19,235 nucleotides of DNA from an uncultured Collinsella sp. GTDB taxonomy: Bacteria; Actinomycetota; Coriobacteriia; Coriobacteriales; Coriobacteriaceae. Shown one piece after another: positions 1 through 6,680 of this stretch. The DNA lies in assembly GCA_900548075.1 (NCBI GenBank), contig URJD01000017.1:1-19235 (forward strand). The letters run 5' to 3'. The position numbers were made by a program, and so were the translations under genes. The number at the start of each line of letters is the position of its first letter. Position 1 is the first letter of the stretch. A model generated the notes under the pieces. That model searched no databases. It was given only the letters and a program-made list of their open reading frames with translations, and was not told where the DNA came from.

Positions 1-320
1 TAGATATCGCGACCCCGCAGCTCAACATTGGAGCCAACCAGGCGAATGCAAGGCTCGCCCTGTTCGTCAACGCCCGTGGCATCGACGGCAAAGACGCGAC
101 GTACGCCGCGCGGCTCGATATCCAGCTCTAGGCGCTCGACCACAAGCTCAATACGTCGTGACAGATCGGGCTCAATCTGCTGACCGCCGTAGCCCAGATA
201 GCGAAGCATCTCGGCGCGGTCGACACGGGGATGGTGCGCAGCATCGACATGGTAAAGCGCCGGCGACGCAAGGTCGGCCGGCACTTCGACAGCGGTTGTA
301 TCGATGTGCGGTTTTTCCAT
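1..320 (-). CDS. Probable methionine synthase (B12-dependent) activation-domain protein, 3' part missing
   Basis: The gene runs off the left edge; the first 106 residues are visible. The segment RAEMLRYLGYGGQQIEPDL, followed by a region ending GSNVELRGRDI, matches the start of stand-alone methionine synthase activation-domain proteins, which bind S-adenosylmethionine and help reactivate oxidised cobalamin on MetH. That reading rests on recognising the family pattern; the catalytic part lies outside the window. The start ATG (320-318) shares its A with the TAA stop of metF, so the two genes overlap by one base and are probably translationally coupled. The neighbour metF supplies methyl-tetrahydrofolate to methionine synthase, which supports the call. 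No frameshift is visible in the part present. Confidence 0.75.
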   Translation of the reverse strand, partial: MEKPHIDTTAVEVPADLASPALYHVDAAHHPRVDRAEMLRYLGYGGQQIEPDLSRRIELVVERLELDIEPRGVRRVFAVDATGVDEQGEPCIRLVGSNVELRGRDI

Positions 321-1192
321 TACCCCAAGCGCTCCATAATGGTCGCGGCGATCGCAGGACGGTTCATAGTGTACAGGTGCAGGCCGTCGGCGCCGTGCTC
401 CTTGAGGTCGCAAAGCTGGCGGGCTGCATAATCTACACCAGCTGCCTGCAGGCTCTCGGGGTCATTCTCGTACTTGGCGAGAATCTTGATGACGGGGGAG
501 GGCAGCGACGCGCCGCACATAAAGACCATGCGGCTGATCTGCGATTTGCCCATAAACGGCATGATGCCCGCGGTAATGGGCACGGTGATGCCGGCCTTGT
601 CGGCAAGCTCGCGAAAACGGTAGAAGCACTCGTTATCAAAAAAGAGCTGCGTCACAAAGAAGCTCGCGCCAGCGTCCTGTTTTTGCTTGAGGTGTTCGAC
701 CGAGAGGTTGAGATCCTCACAGGCAATGTGGCCCTCGGGGTAGGCTGCGGCGCCCACGCAAAAGCCGGCGTCGACGAGCTCGGGGATGAGGTCGCGGGCG
801 TAGGCGTAGTCGGAGGCGGGCTTGTCGTCCTCGGTTGCGCCGGCGGGAAGGTCGCCGCGCAGGGCCAGTACGTTTTCCACGCCGGCGGAGCGGTATTCGT
901 CGATCTTGGCGGCGATATCGGCATGCGAGCGGCCCATGCTGGTGAGGTGCGCCACCGAGGGTGTATCGAATTCGCTCGTAATCATATGCGCGATGGGGGC
1001 GGTGGCGGCACCGTTGCCCGAGCCGCCGGCCGAGCAGGTGACCGAGACAAAGCTCGGCGAAAGCTTGCACAGACTGCCTGCCACCTTGCGAGCCGTATCG
1101 AGGGTGAGCTCGCCCTTGGGCGGGAACATCTCAAAAGAAACGGGCGTGGTGCCCTGGGATGCTGCCTGCTTAAAAACCTCGTCGACGCGCAT
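320..1192 (-). CDS. metF: 5,10-methylenetetrahydrofolate reductase (MetF), 290 aa
   Basis: Cytosolic flavoprotein that reduces 5,10-methylene- to 5-methyl-tetrahydrofolate for methionine synthesis. The N-terminal VSFEMFPPKG carries the glutamate of the family, followed by FVSVTCSAGGSGN, HLTSMGRS, NVLALRGDLP and the C-terminal FFVTQLFFDN and ITAGIMPFMG blocks, in the order of a MetF TIM barrel. 290 aa is the usual bacterial length. I chose the ATG at 1192 because AGAGGAGC lies just upstream with normal spacing; the open frame extends to 1258, but that extension (MAQRCC...) has no family similarity. It is the first gene of a minus-strand unit with the MetH-activation protein. Upstream lies the 425-bp divergent region shared with glutamine synthetase. 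Confidence 0.95.
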   Translation of the reverse strand: MRVDEVFKQAASQGTTPVSFEMFPPKGELTLDTARKVAGSLCKLSPSFVSVTCSAGGSGNGAATAPIAHMITSEFDTPSVAHLTSMGRSHADIAAKIDEYRSAGVENVLALRGDLPAGATEDDKPASDYAYARDLIPELVDAGFCVGAAAYPEGHIACEDLNLSVEHLKQKQDAGASFFVTQLFFDNECFYRFRELADKAGITVPITAGIMPFMGKSQISRMVFMCGASLPSPVIKILAKYENDPESLQAAGVDYAARQLCDLKEHGADGLHLYTMNRPAIAATIMERLG

Positions 1193-1617
1193 ATCGTGCT
1201 CCTCTAGATACGTAATAGTGTGATGTGTTGTAAGGATTCTACAGCACCGCTGTGCCACGGTGGAGTTTCACTCGCTATTTGAGGATACCAATCAAAGATG
1301 CCTTGCTATCGGCTTTATCTATAACAGAGCGGCTAATCTAGGCACGGACTATAAAGACTGGTATTTCGCATCGAATACCAGTCTTTATAGCCCGTGGCAA
1401 ATGAGCTACCCGTAAACTGTGCGGGGAGGTCTGCAATTTATGCAGTTGATTGGCTGTTGAGGGTGGTAACGCCGCCTCGATAGGGTAACCTCATTGATTA
1501 GTTTCGCGACAGCAACATAACGGTAATGTCGCGGAAACACGGCGAGTCTAAGCTATGACTCGTTCGTTAGTAATCAACACCGCTTCTCACGCGGTGCCGA
1601 TACGAAGGGAGTTCCGT
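1193..1617. other. Divergent intergenic region between metF and glutamine synthetase
   Basis: No convincing gene. It must hold both promoters. I see a long hairpin at 1343-1396 (separate entry), an imperfect inverted repeat with arms 1502-1511 and 1527-1537 (CGCGACA against TGTCGCG, one extra base beyond it), and a 6-bp inverted repeat CGAGTC/GACTCG at 1543-1548 and 1557-1562. The last two lie 55-115 bases before the glutamine synthetase start and would be in its leader or promoter. A TAGAAT on the minus strand near 1235-1240 could be a metF -10 box, but no good -35 accompanies it. No known riboswitch fold was recognised. Confidence 0.5.
1343..1396. repeat. Long near-perfect inverted repeat (23-bp arms, 8-nt loop)
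   Basis: Arms 1343-1365 and 1374-1396 pair over 23 positions with a single mismatch (A1348 against C1391). The inner 17 bp (1349-1365 with 1374-1390, core ATAAAGACTGGTATT) are perfect and the loop is TCGCATCG. The core is AT-rich, unlike its surroundings. No T-run follows on either strand, so it is not a standard intrinsic terminator. It sits between two divergent promoters. It could be an operator for a dimeric regulator, a RNA structure or a small palindromic mobile remnant; the sequence does not decide. Confidence 0.8.
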
Positions 1618-3705
1618 ATGGCCGAACTTACTGACCGCTTCGGGACCATGGTGTTCTCTGAGGAAGTCATGAAGGACTACCTCCCCAAGGACATTTGGAA
1701 GCGCCTTGCTGCAACCCTCGAGGGCGGTGAGCCGCTCGACCTGGATGTGGCCAACGCCGTTGCCCATGCCATGAAGGTCTGGGCCATCTCCAAGGGCGCG
1801 ACGCACTACGCACACTGGTTCCAGCCTCTTTCGGGCATTACTTCCGAGAAGCACGACAGCTTCCTGGAGCCCAACCACGACGGCACCGCCATTACCAAGT
1901 TTACGGGCAAGAACCTCATCCAGGGCGAGCCGGACGCCTCCAGCTTCCCCAACGGCGGCCTGCGCGCCACCTTCGAGGCCCGTGGCTACACCGCTTGGGA
2001 TCCCACCAGCCCCGCCTTTATCAAGGACGATGTCCTGTGCATCCCCACGGCTTTCTGCTCCTACACGGGCGAGGCCCTGGACAAGAAGACCCCGCTGCTG
2101 CGCTCCATGACCGCGCTCTCGCGTGAGTCCAAGCGCGTTTTGGCGCTGTTTGGCAAGACCCCCAAGAAGGTTGTTCCTTCCGTGGGCGACGAGCAGGAGT
2201 ACTTCCTGATCAAGAAGGACGCCTACCGCAAGCGCAAGGACCTGGTCATCACCGGCCGCACCCTCTTTGGCGCCGCTCCCTGCAAGGGCCAGGAGCTCGA
2301 GGAGCACTACTTTGGCGCTATCCGCCCCACCGTCTCGGCCTATATGAAGGATCTGGACGACGAGCTGTGGGCGCTCGGTATTCCCGCCAAGACCAAGCAC
2401 AATGAGGTCGCTCCCTGCCAGCATGAGCTCGCCCCCGTCTACGGTGAGGTCAACGAGGCCATCGACCAGAATCTGGTCATGATGGAGAAGATGAAGCTCA
2501 TCGCCTCCCGCCACGACTTGGTCTGCCTGCTGCACGAGAAGCCCTTCGAGGGCATCAACGGTTCGGGCAAGCACAACAACTGGTCGCTTGGCACCGAGTC
2601 CGAGAACCTGCTCGACCCGGGCGACACCCCGCTCGACAACCTGCAGTTCATCGTCTTCCTCACCGCGGTGATCGAGGCCGTCGATAACTATCAGGAGCTC
2701 CTGCGTGCCTCCGTTGCCTCGGCCGGCAACGACCATCGTCTGGGCGCCAACGAGGCTCCTCCGGCGATTATGTCTATCTTCCTGGGCGACCAGCTTACCG
2801 AGGTCGTCGAGAAGATCATCGATGGCAAGGCTTCCGTCCATGCTACGCGCGGCGTGCTCGACCTGGGCGCCGATACCCTGCCCAAGCTGATGCAGGACAA
2901 CACCGACCGCAACCGCACCTCCCCGTTTGCCTTCACCGGCAATAAGTTCGAGTTCCGTGCCTGCGGCTCCGAGCAGAACGTCTCCGACTCCAACCTGGTG
3001 CTCGATGCCGCCGTGGCCAAGTCGCTCAAGTCCTTCGCCGACGCGCTTGAGGGTACGCCCGAGGATAAGTTCCAGGACGCCGCGCTCGAGTACTGCAAGA
3101 AGGTCCTGACCGACCACCAGCGCATCCTCTTCTCCGGTGACGGCTATTCCGATGAGTGGCCCGTCGAGGCCGAGAAGCGCGGCCTTGCCAACAACAAGAC
3201 CACGGCCGACGCCCTGCCCGCCTTTGTTTCCGATAAGGCCATTGCGCTCTTTGAGGAGACGGGTGTCCTGACCAAGGCCGAGGCCCAGTGCCGCTACGAC
3301 TGCAAGCTCGAGAAGTACAACAAGCTCATGAACATCGAGGCTACCACGATGGTTCGCGAGGCGCGTCGTACCTATCGCCCGGTCATTACCGCCTATGCCA
3401 CCAAGGTCGCTAAGGGCCTTGAGACTATTCGTGCCGCTGGTGCTGAGGCCGCCATGCAGTGCGAGCAGAACACGCTCAACAAGCTCTGCAACGGCATCAC
3501 CACCATCAACGACTCCATCAAGGCGCTCGACGCCGTGCATCAGAAGGCCGAAGCCCTCGATGGTCAGGAGCAGGCCAATGTGTATGCACACGAGGTCGTT
3601 CCCGCTATGGATACGCTGCGTGCCGCCGTGGATGCCATGGAGGAGATCGTGGCCGCCGACTACTGGCCGGTCCCGACCTACGACGACATTCTGTTCTACG
3701 TGTAG
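1618..3705 (+). CDS. glnN: Type III glutamine synthetase, 695 aa
   Basis: ATP-dependent condensation of glutamate and ammonia to glutamine, the entry point of ammonia assimilation. The length (695 aa) and motifs are those of GSIII, not the 450-aa GSI: THYAHWFQPLSG (62-73), VGDEQEYFLIKK (189-200) with catalytic glutamates, KHNEVAPCQHELAPVY (260-275), GINGSGKHNNWSLG (312-325) in the substrate pocket, then RLGANEAPPAIMSIFLGDQL and the FEFRACGSEQN block, followed by the helical C-terminal extension. The ATG at 1618 follows AAGGGAG (1605-1611); an in-frame ATG at 1555 lacks such a site and adds non-family residues. The gene stands alone on the plus strand and ends in a strong terminator (3735-3774). 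No adenylylation-type or PII gene is nearby. Confidence 0.96.
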   Translation: MAELTDRFGTMVFSEEVMKDYLPKDIWKRLAATLEGGEPLDLDVANAVAHAMKVWAISKGATHYAHWFQPLSGITSEKHDSFLEPNHDGTAITKFTGKNLIQGEPDASSFPNGGLRATFEARGYTAWDPTSPAFIKDDVLCIPTAFCSYTGEALDKKTPLLRSMTALSRESKRVLALFGKTPKKVVPSVGDEQEYFLIKKDAYRKRKDLVITGRTLFGAAPCKGQELEEHYFGAIRPTVSAYMKDLDDELWALGIPAKTKHNEVAPCQHELAPVYGEVNEAIDQNLVMMEKMKLIASRHDLVCLLHEKPFEGINGSGKHNNWSLGTESENLLDPGDTPLDNLQFIVFLTAVIEAVDNYQELLRASVASAGNDHRLGANEAPPAIMSIFLGDQLTEVVEKIIDGKASVHATRGVLDLGADTLPKLMQDNTDRNRTSPFAFTGNKFEFRACGSEQNVSDSNLVLDAAVAKSLKSFADALEGTPEDKFQDAALEYCKKVLTDHQRILFSGDGYSDEWPVEAEKRGLANNKTTADALPAFVSDKAIALFEETGVLTKAEAQCRYDCKLEKYNKLMNIEATTMVREARRTYRPVITAYATKVAKGLETIRAAGAEAAMQCEQNTLNKLCNGITTINDSIKALDAVHQKAEALDGQEQANVYAHEVVPAMDTLRAAVDAMEEIVAADYWPVPTYDDILFYV

Positions 3706-3734
3706 AGCGTAACTGACATATCGTCACGGTATTG

Positions 3735-3774
3735 AGCCGGGGTCCGCATCATGCGGGCCCCGGCTATTTGTTTG
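3735..3774 (+). terminator. Intrinsic terminator after glutamine synthetase
   Basis: A 14-bp stem, arms 3735-3748 (AGCCGGGGTCCGCA) and 3752-3765 (TGCGGGCCCCGGCT), with one G-U pair and a 3-nt loop, is followed by ATTTGTTT. It begins 29 bases after the stop codon. Confidence 0.85.
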
Positions 3775-3817
3775 CGAAGGACGCTTTGGAGTCCGTTTTG
3801 CCGCCGATTTGCCGGGA

Positions 3818-3918
3818 TCCGCACCCTGTCGGGTTCGAATCCCGGCATATCGATAGCAAAAAGCCCGCTACCGAATTGGTAACGGGCTTCTCAGATTCTG
3901 TGGTGCCCCCAGCGGGAT
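3818..3918. repeat. Left copy of a 101-bp direct repeat; contains a decayed tRNA-Glu 3' end
   Basis: Aligns without gaps to 4007-4107 at an offset of 189 bp, with about 13 differences. The first 35 bases (3818-3852) are identical and contain a T-arm-like block, GTCGGGTTCGAATCCCGGC, whose plus-strand reading gives a perfect T-loop TTCGAAT. The middle holds a minus-strand terminator. The last 18 bases (3901-3918) equal the 3' end of the tRNA-Glu including CCA. After that the tRNA is lost: only a short TATCC match follows. I read this copy as a tRNA-Glu pseudogene fragment with its terminator. Confidence 0.85.
3858..3889 (-). terminator. Minus-strand intrinsic terminator in the left repeat copy
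   Basis: Read on the minus strand: AAGCCCGTTACC, loop AATTC, GGTAGCGGGCTTTTTG. A good stem with a T-run. It follows the tRNA-Glu fragment, as the right copy follows the intact tRNA. It may now serve as a second stop for tRNA read-through. Confidence 0.7.
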
Positions 3919-4006
3919 ATCCGCGTGCGGCTGGCGCCGCTCGCTTTCGCTGCGTCGCTCTGCTCCTTGCGTGCTGCGCTGGAAAACGCTTGCGCGTTTC
4001 CTCAGC

Positions 4007-4107
4007 TCCGCACCCTGTCGGGTTCGAATCCCGGCATATCGGTAGCAAAAAGCCCGCCACCGCGAGGGCAACGGGCTTCTCGATTTAAATGGTGCCCCCA
4101 GCGGGAT
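4007..4107. repeat. Right copy of the 101-bp direct repeat, ending inside the intact tRNA-Glu
   Basis: Partner of 3818-3918. It starts with the same 35-base block holding the T-arm-like stem-loop, continues with the terminator of the functional tRNA-Glu, and ends with the 3' terminal 18 bases of that tRNA. The 88 bases between the copies (3919-4006) are unique and GC-rich, with no gene seen. Confidence 0.85.
4046..4079 (-). terminator. Terminator of tRNA-Glu
   Basis: On the minus strand, AAGCCCG pairs with CGGGCTT around an imperfect upper stem, followed by TTTTTGC. It starts about 11 bases past the encoded CCA of the tRNA. Confidence 0.75.
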
Positions 4108-4166
4108 TCGAACCCGCGATATCCACCTTGAAAGGGTGGCGTCCTTGGCCGCTAGACGATGGGGAC
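4090..4166 (-). tRNA. tRNA-Glu (anticodon TTC), CCA encoded
   Basis: The minus strand folds into a complete cloverleaf: acceptor GTCCCCA with TGGGGGC (one G-U), D arm GTCT...GGAC, anticodon stem CCACC/GGTGG around loop CTTTCAA with anticodon TTC, 5-nt variable region, T arm GCGGG-TTCGAAT-CCCGC, discriminator A, and genomically encoded CCA at 4092-4090. The mature body without CCA is 74 nt (4093-4166). A promoter and a terminator flank it. Its 3' end is duplicated at 3901-3918. Confidence 0.97.
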
Positions 4167-4176
4167 AGCGGGAAAG

Positions 4177-4205
4177 AGTATAGCAGACTTTTCTATCCGT
4201 TCACA
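4177..4205 (-). promoter_or_regulatory. Probable promoter of tRNA-Glu
   Basis: On the minus strand a TATACT (4182-4177) lies 10 bases before the tRNA 5' end, with TGTGAA (4205-4200) 17 bases upstream as a weak -35. The -10 is a good match to the sigma-70 type consensus; the -35 is poor. Confidence 0.55.
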
Positions 4206-4266
4206 TATCGTTGGCAGATTGAAAAACCACCACACAGGAGTGGGTTTCTATTCCGATTTTAAAATA

Positions 4267-4401
4267 TCTCAATCTGTAACATCTGGGCGGGCAAACCGGC
4301 TTTATCTGTTACAGATCGAGACAGACGGCGGGCGTCGGGATGAACATCTCAATCTGTAACAGTAAGACGACTTTCAACGGCCTAGATGTTACAGATCGAG
4401 A
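4267..4401. repeat. Four 15-bp arms, alternating orientation, exact 40-bp pitch
   Basis: TCTCAATCTGTAACA occurs at 4267-4281 and 4347-4361; its inverse, TGTTACAGATCGAGA, occurs at 4307-4321 and 4387-4401. Starts are spaced exactly 40 bp and all three gaps are 25 bp, with different gap sequences. The forward arms differ from the inverted arms at one position (A versus G). Adjacent arms can form two 15-bp hairpins with 25-nt loops, or arms 1/4 and 2/3 can pair in a nested fold. Arms 1 and 4 share extra flanking bases (TAACATCT.GG). The array sits in the gene-free gap between the tRNA-Glu promoter and the 3' end of murT-gatD. Its function is unknown. Confidence 0.85.
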
Positions 4402-4424
4402 CAAACAAACGTGGCAGGTCAAAA

Positions 4425-4457
4425 CCACCACAAAGGCGCCTGTCCCCGTTGTGGTGG
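4425..4457 (-). terminator. REP-like stem-loop, probable terminator of the murT-gatD operon
   Basis: Perfect 9-bp arms CCACCACAA (4425-4433) and TTGTGGTGG (4449-4457) enclose a 15-nt loop that reads CGGGGACAGGCGCCT on the minus strand, followed on that strand by TTTTG. It directly abuts the stop codon at 4458. The build resembles the stem-loop at 11761-11791 (9-bp arms around GGGGTCAGG), so it may be a dispersed element used as a terminator. Confidence 0.65.
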
Positions 4458-6635
4458 CTAGGGGAGGAGCTTCATGGCGGCGTCGTGGGCGGCGTGCTCG
4501 TAGGTGTCGTCGAGGGGCTTGAGCGGCAGCAGGGCTGTGGCCTGCGCATCGCCGCGGCGCTCGAGGGCGTGCGCGATGAGCCAGTCGGCGAGCTCGGGGT
4601 TCTTGGGGAGCGCCGGCCCGTGCAGGTACGTGCCGATGACACCCTTGTAGATGATGCCCTCAAAGCCATCGTCGCCGTTGTTGCCGGTGCTCGTGACGAC
4701 AGACGTTCCGAGCGGCGTGGCCTCTGCATCGAGCAAGGTGCGGCCGCCGTGGTTCTCGAATCCCACAAAGGGCTCGGGTGACAGGTCGGTCTTGACGGCG
4801 ACGTTGCCGATCAGGCGGTCGGAGCCGCGTACGGTTTCGGCGGCAATGACGCCCAGGCCCTCGATGCGATCTTCGCCCATATAGTACGAACGGCCGAGCA
4901 GCTGATAGCCGCCACAGATAGCAAGCAGTGTGCCGCCGTCCTCAACATAGGCCGCGACCTTGTCTTTTTGAGCGAGCAGTTCGTGTGCCACGGCCAGCTG
5001 GTCGCGATCGGAGCCGCCGCCCATCATAACGATGTCGGCGTCGGTCAGGTCGAGCGTCTCGCCCATGTGGACTTCGTCCACACGCACGGGAATGCCGCGC
5101 CAGGCGCAGCGGCGTTCGAGCGCGATAACGTTGCCGCCGTCGGCGTAGAGGTTGAGCGCATCGGGATACAGGTAGACGATGCGCAGGGGGCGCGAAAGCT
5201 CGACCGGCGCAATATCGGTGGGGACAGCGCTACCATCGGCGCGCGTTACGGCGTGGGAGACAATCGAGCTTGCATCGTCGTCTTTAAGCCCGTCGAGCTC
5301 CTTGACTAACGGCGGGAAGGCCGTGTAGTTGGCGACGGCGTAGAAGGTGTCATCGGCGGCCTCGTCTGCCACGGCGCCGATCGCCTGCGCGACGTCCGAG
5401 ATAATCGCGGCATCGATGCCGGCGTACTTGAGGCGTACCTGCATGTCGTGCGCACGCGTGCCTCCGGCAAAGGCGACAAGACCCGGCGTGTCGGCGATGC
5501 GCTCGAAGTCGACATCGTAGATCCACGAGACATCGTGGCCGTCGGCATCGTTATCGTTTAGGAAGAAGGCGCAGAGCCTGCCACCTGCCGTTTTAATGGA
5601 CTGGATCTGGCGATCGAAGCCCACGGGATTCTTGGCCAGGTTGGCCTCGACGGTGCGGCCGGCAATATCCCAGCGGCCCATGCGTCCGCCGGCGGGCACG
5701 TAGGCATTAAGCGTGGGCTGCAGGTGCGCCGCGTCCACGCCCAGCTCGTGCGCCGCAAAGAAGGCGGCGGCGACGTTATAGACCATGTACAGGCCGTTGT
5801 AGCGCGTGGCGATGTGCACGGCGGGCGCGTTGGCCTCGGGTCCAAAGGCCAGGTCAAAGCCGTAGCCGTCGCAGCCGAGCTCAACGCCCGTCACGCGGCG
5901 GAGCAGCGCGGGGCGACCCCAGCCGCACGAAGGGCAATGATAGGCGCCCAGCTGTCCGTACTGCACATAGTCGTATTCCAGCGGGGCGTTGCACTGCGAG
6001 CAAAAACGCGAGTCGCTAATGCGGTCGGACTCGGTGCCCGTGGCGCCGTCGATGCCAAAGGCGATGCTCGTGTTGGGGACGCGCGCGGCGATCGCGGCAC
6101 ACAGCGGGTCGTCTGCGTTGTAGATGAGCGTTGTTGCCGGAGAGAGCTCCAACGCATGGGCGATGACGTCTTGGGTATGGTCGATCTCGCCGTAGCGGTC
6201 TAGCTGGTCGCGGAACAGGTTGAGCAGCACAAAGTACGTCGGTTTGAGCTTGGGCAGGACGCGCACCGTGTAGAGCTCGTCGCACTCAAAAACGCCCACG
6301 CGCTTGCCGCTGCTGGTGTGCTTAAGGCCGCCGCGGGCCTCGAGCAGAGCACCCACCACACCAGGCTCCATATTGTTGCCGGCACGGTTGCACACCACGG
6401 TAGCGCCGCTGGCAGCAACGGCGTCAGCGATGAGGTTGGAGGTGGTGGTCTTGCCATTAGTACCGGTGATCACCACGCTGCGGTCGACCAGGCTCGCGAG
6501 GTCGCTTAGCAGCTCGGGGTCGATCTTCATGGCGATGCGGCCGGGAAGCACGCCACCCTGGCGTTTGAGGACAGAGCGCAGTCCCCAGCGGGCGATATCG
6601 CTCGAGGTGCAGGCAAGAGATGAGCGGAAGTTCAT
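4458..6635 (-). CDS. MurT-GatD fusion: lipid II isoglutaminyl synthase in one chain, 725 aa
   Basis: Amidates the D-glutamate of the peptidoglycan stem peptide on lipid II, using glutamine and ATP. Residues 1-450 are MurT: the start MNFRSSLACTSSDIARWGLR is typical of the family; a P-loop TGTNGKTT lies at 58-65; a four-cysteine zinc ribbon (C212, C215, C234, C237) is inserted in the Mur-ligase middle domain; the conserved DGHDVSWIYD lies at 365-374. Residues from about 480 are GatD, a class I-type amidotransferase: YPDALNLYADGGN, the nucleophile in LLAICGGYQ (C574), RLIGNVAVK and the catalytic histidine in GTYLHGP (H672). Staphylococcus, Streptococcus and Mycobacterium encode the two as separate subunits; here an acidic linker (about 450-480) joins them in one uninterrupted frame. 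The start at 6635 has TTAGGA upstream. It is the last gene of an operon with two TPR-like proteins. Confidence 0.93.
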   Translation of the reverse strand: MNFRSSLACTSSDIARWGLRSVLKRQGGVLPGRIAMKIDPELLSDLASLVDRSVVITGTNGKTTTSNLIADAVAASGATVVCNRAGNNMEPGVVGALLEARGGLKHTSSGKRVGVFECDELYTVRVLPKLKPTYFVLLNLFRDQLDRYGEIDHTQDVIAHALELSPATTLIYNADDPLCAAIAARVPNTSIAFGIDGATGTESDRISDSRFCSQCNAPLEYDYVQYGQLGAYHCPSCGWGRPALLRRVTGVELGCDGYGFDLAFGPEANAPAVHIATRYNGLYMVYNVAAAFFAAHELGVDAAHLQPTLNAYVPAGGRMGRWDIAGRTVEANLAKNPVGFDRQIQSIKTAGGRLCAFFLNDNDADGHDVSWIYDVDFERIADTPGLVAFAGGTRAHDMQVRLKYAGIDAAIISDVAQAIGAVADEAADDTFYAVANYTAFPPLVKELDGLKDDDASSIVSHAVTRADGSAVPTDIAPVELSRPLRIVYLYPDALNLYADGGNVIALERRCAWRGIPVRVDEVHMGETLDLTDADIVMMGGGSDRDQLAVAHELLAQKDKVAAYVEDGGTLLAICGGYQLLGRSYYMGEDRIEGLGVIAAETVRGSDRLIGNVAVKTDLSPEPFVGFENHGGRTLLDAEATPLGTSVVTSTGNNGDDGFEGIIYKGVIGTYLHGPALPKNPELADWLIAHALERRGDAQATALLPLKPLDDTYEHAAHDAAMKLLP

Positions 6636-6680
6636 GAAGTCGTTCCTAACGTGAATGACATGGTCGGGGCGATCGCGTCG

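Noticed and set aside
1567..3591. 674-codon open frame on the minus strand across glutamine synthetase
   Set aside because: It is an antisense shadow of a clear GSIII gene in GC-rich sequence; the translation is a low-complexity Gly/Leu/Val mix with no domain and no ribosome binding site.
3732..4088. Protein with two repeated HPVGFESRHI segments
   Set aside because: The repeat is the translation of the duplicated T-arm-like and terminator DNA; the frame runs through terminators and has no start site.
4267..4401. Possible CRISPR array
   Set aside because: The repeats alternate in orientation, are only 15 bp, number four, and no cas gene is near. CRISPR repeats keep one orientation.
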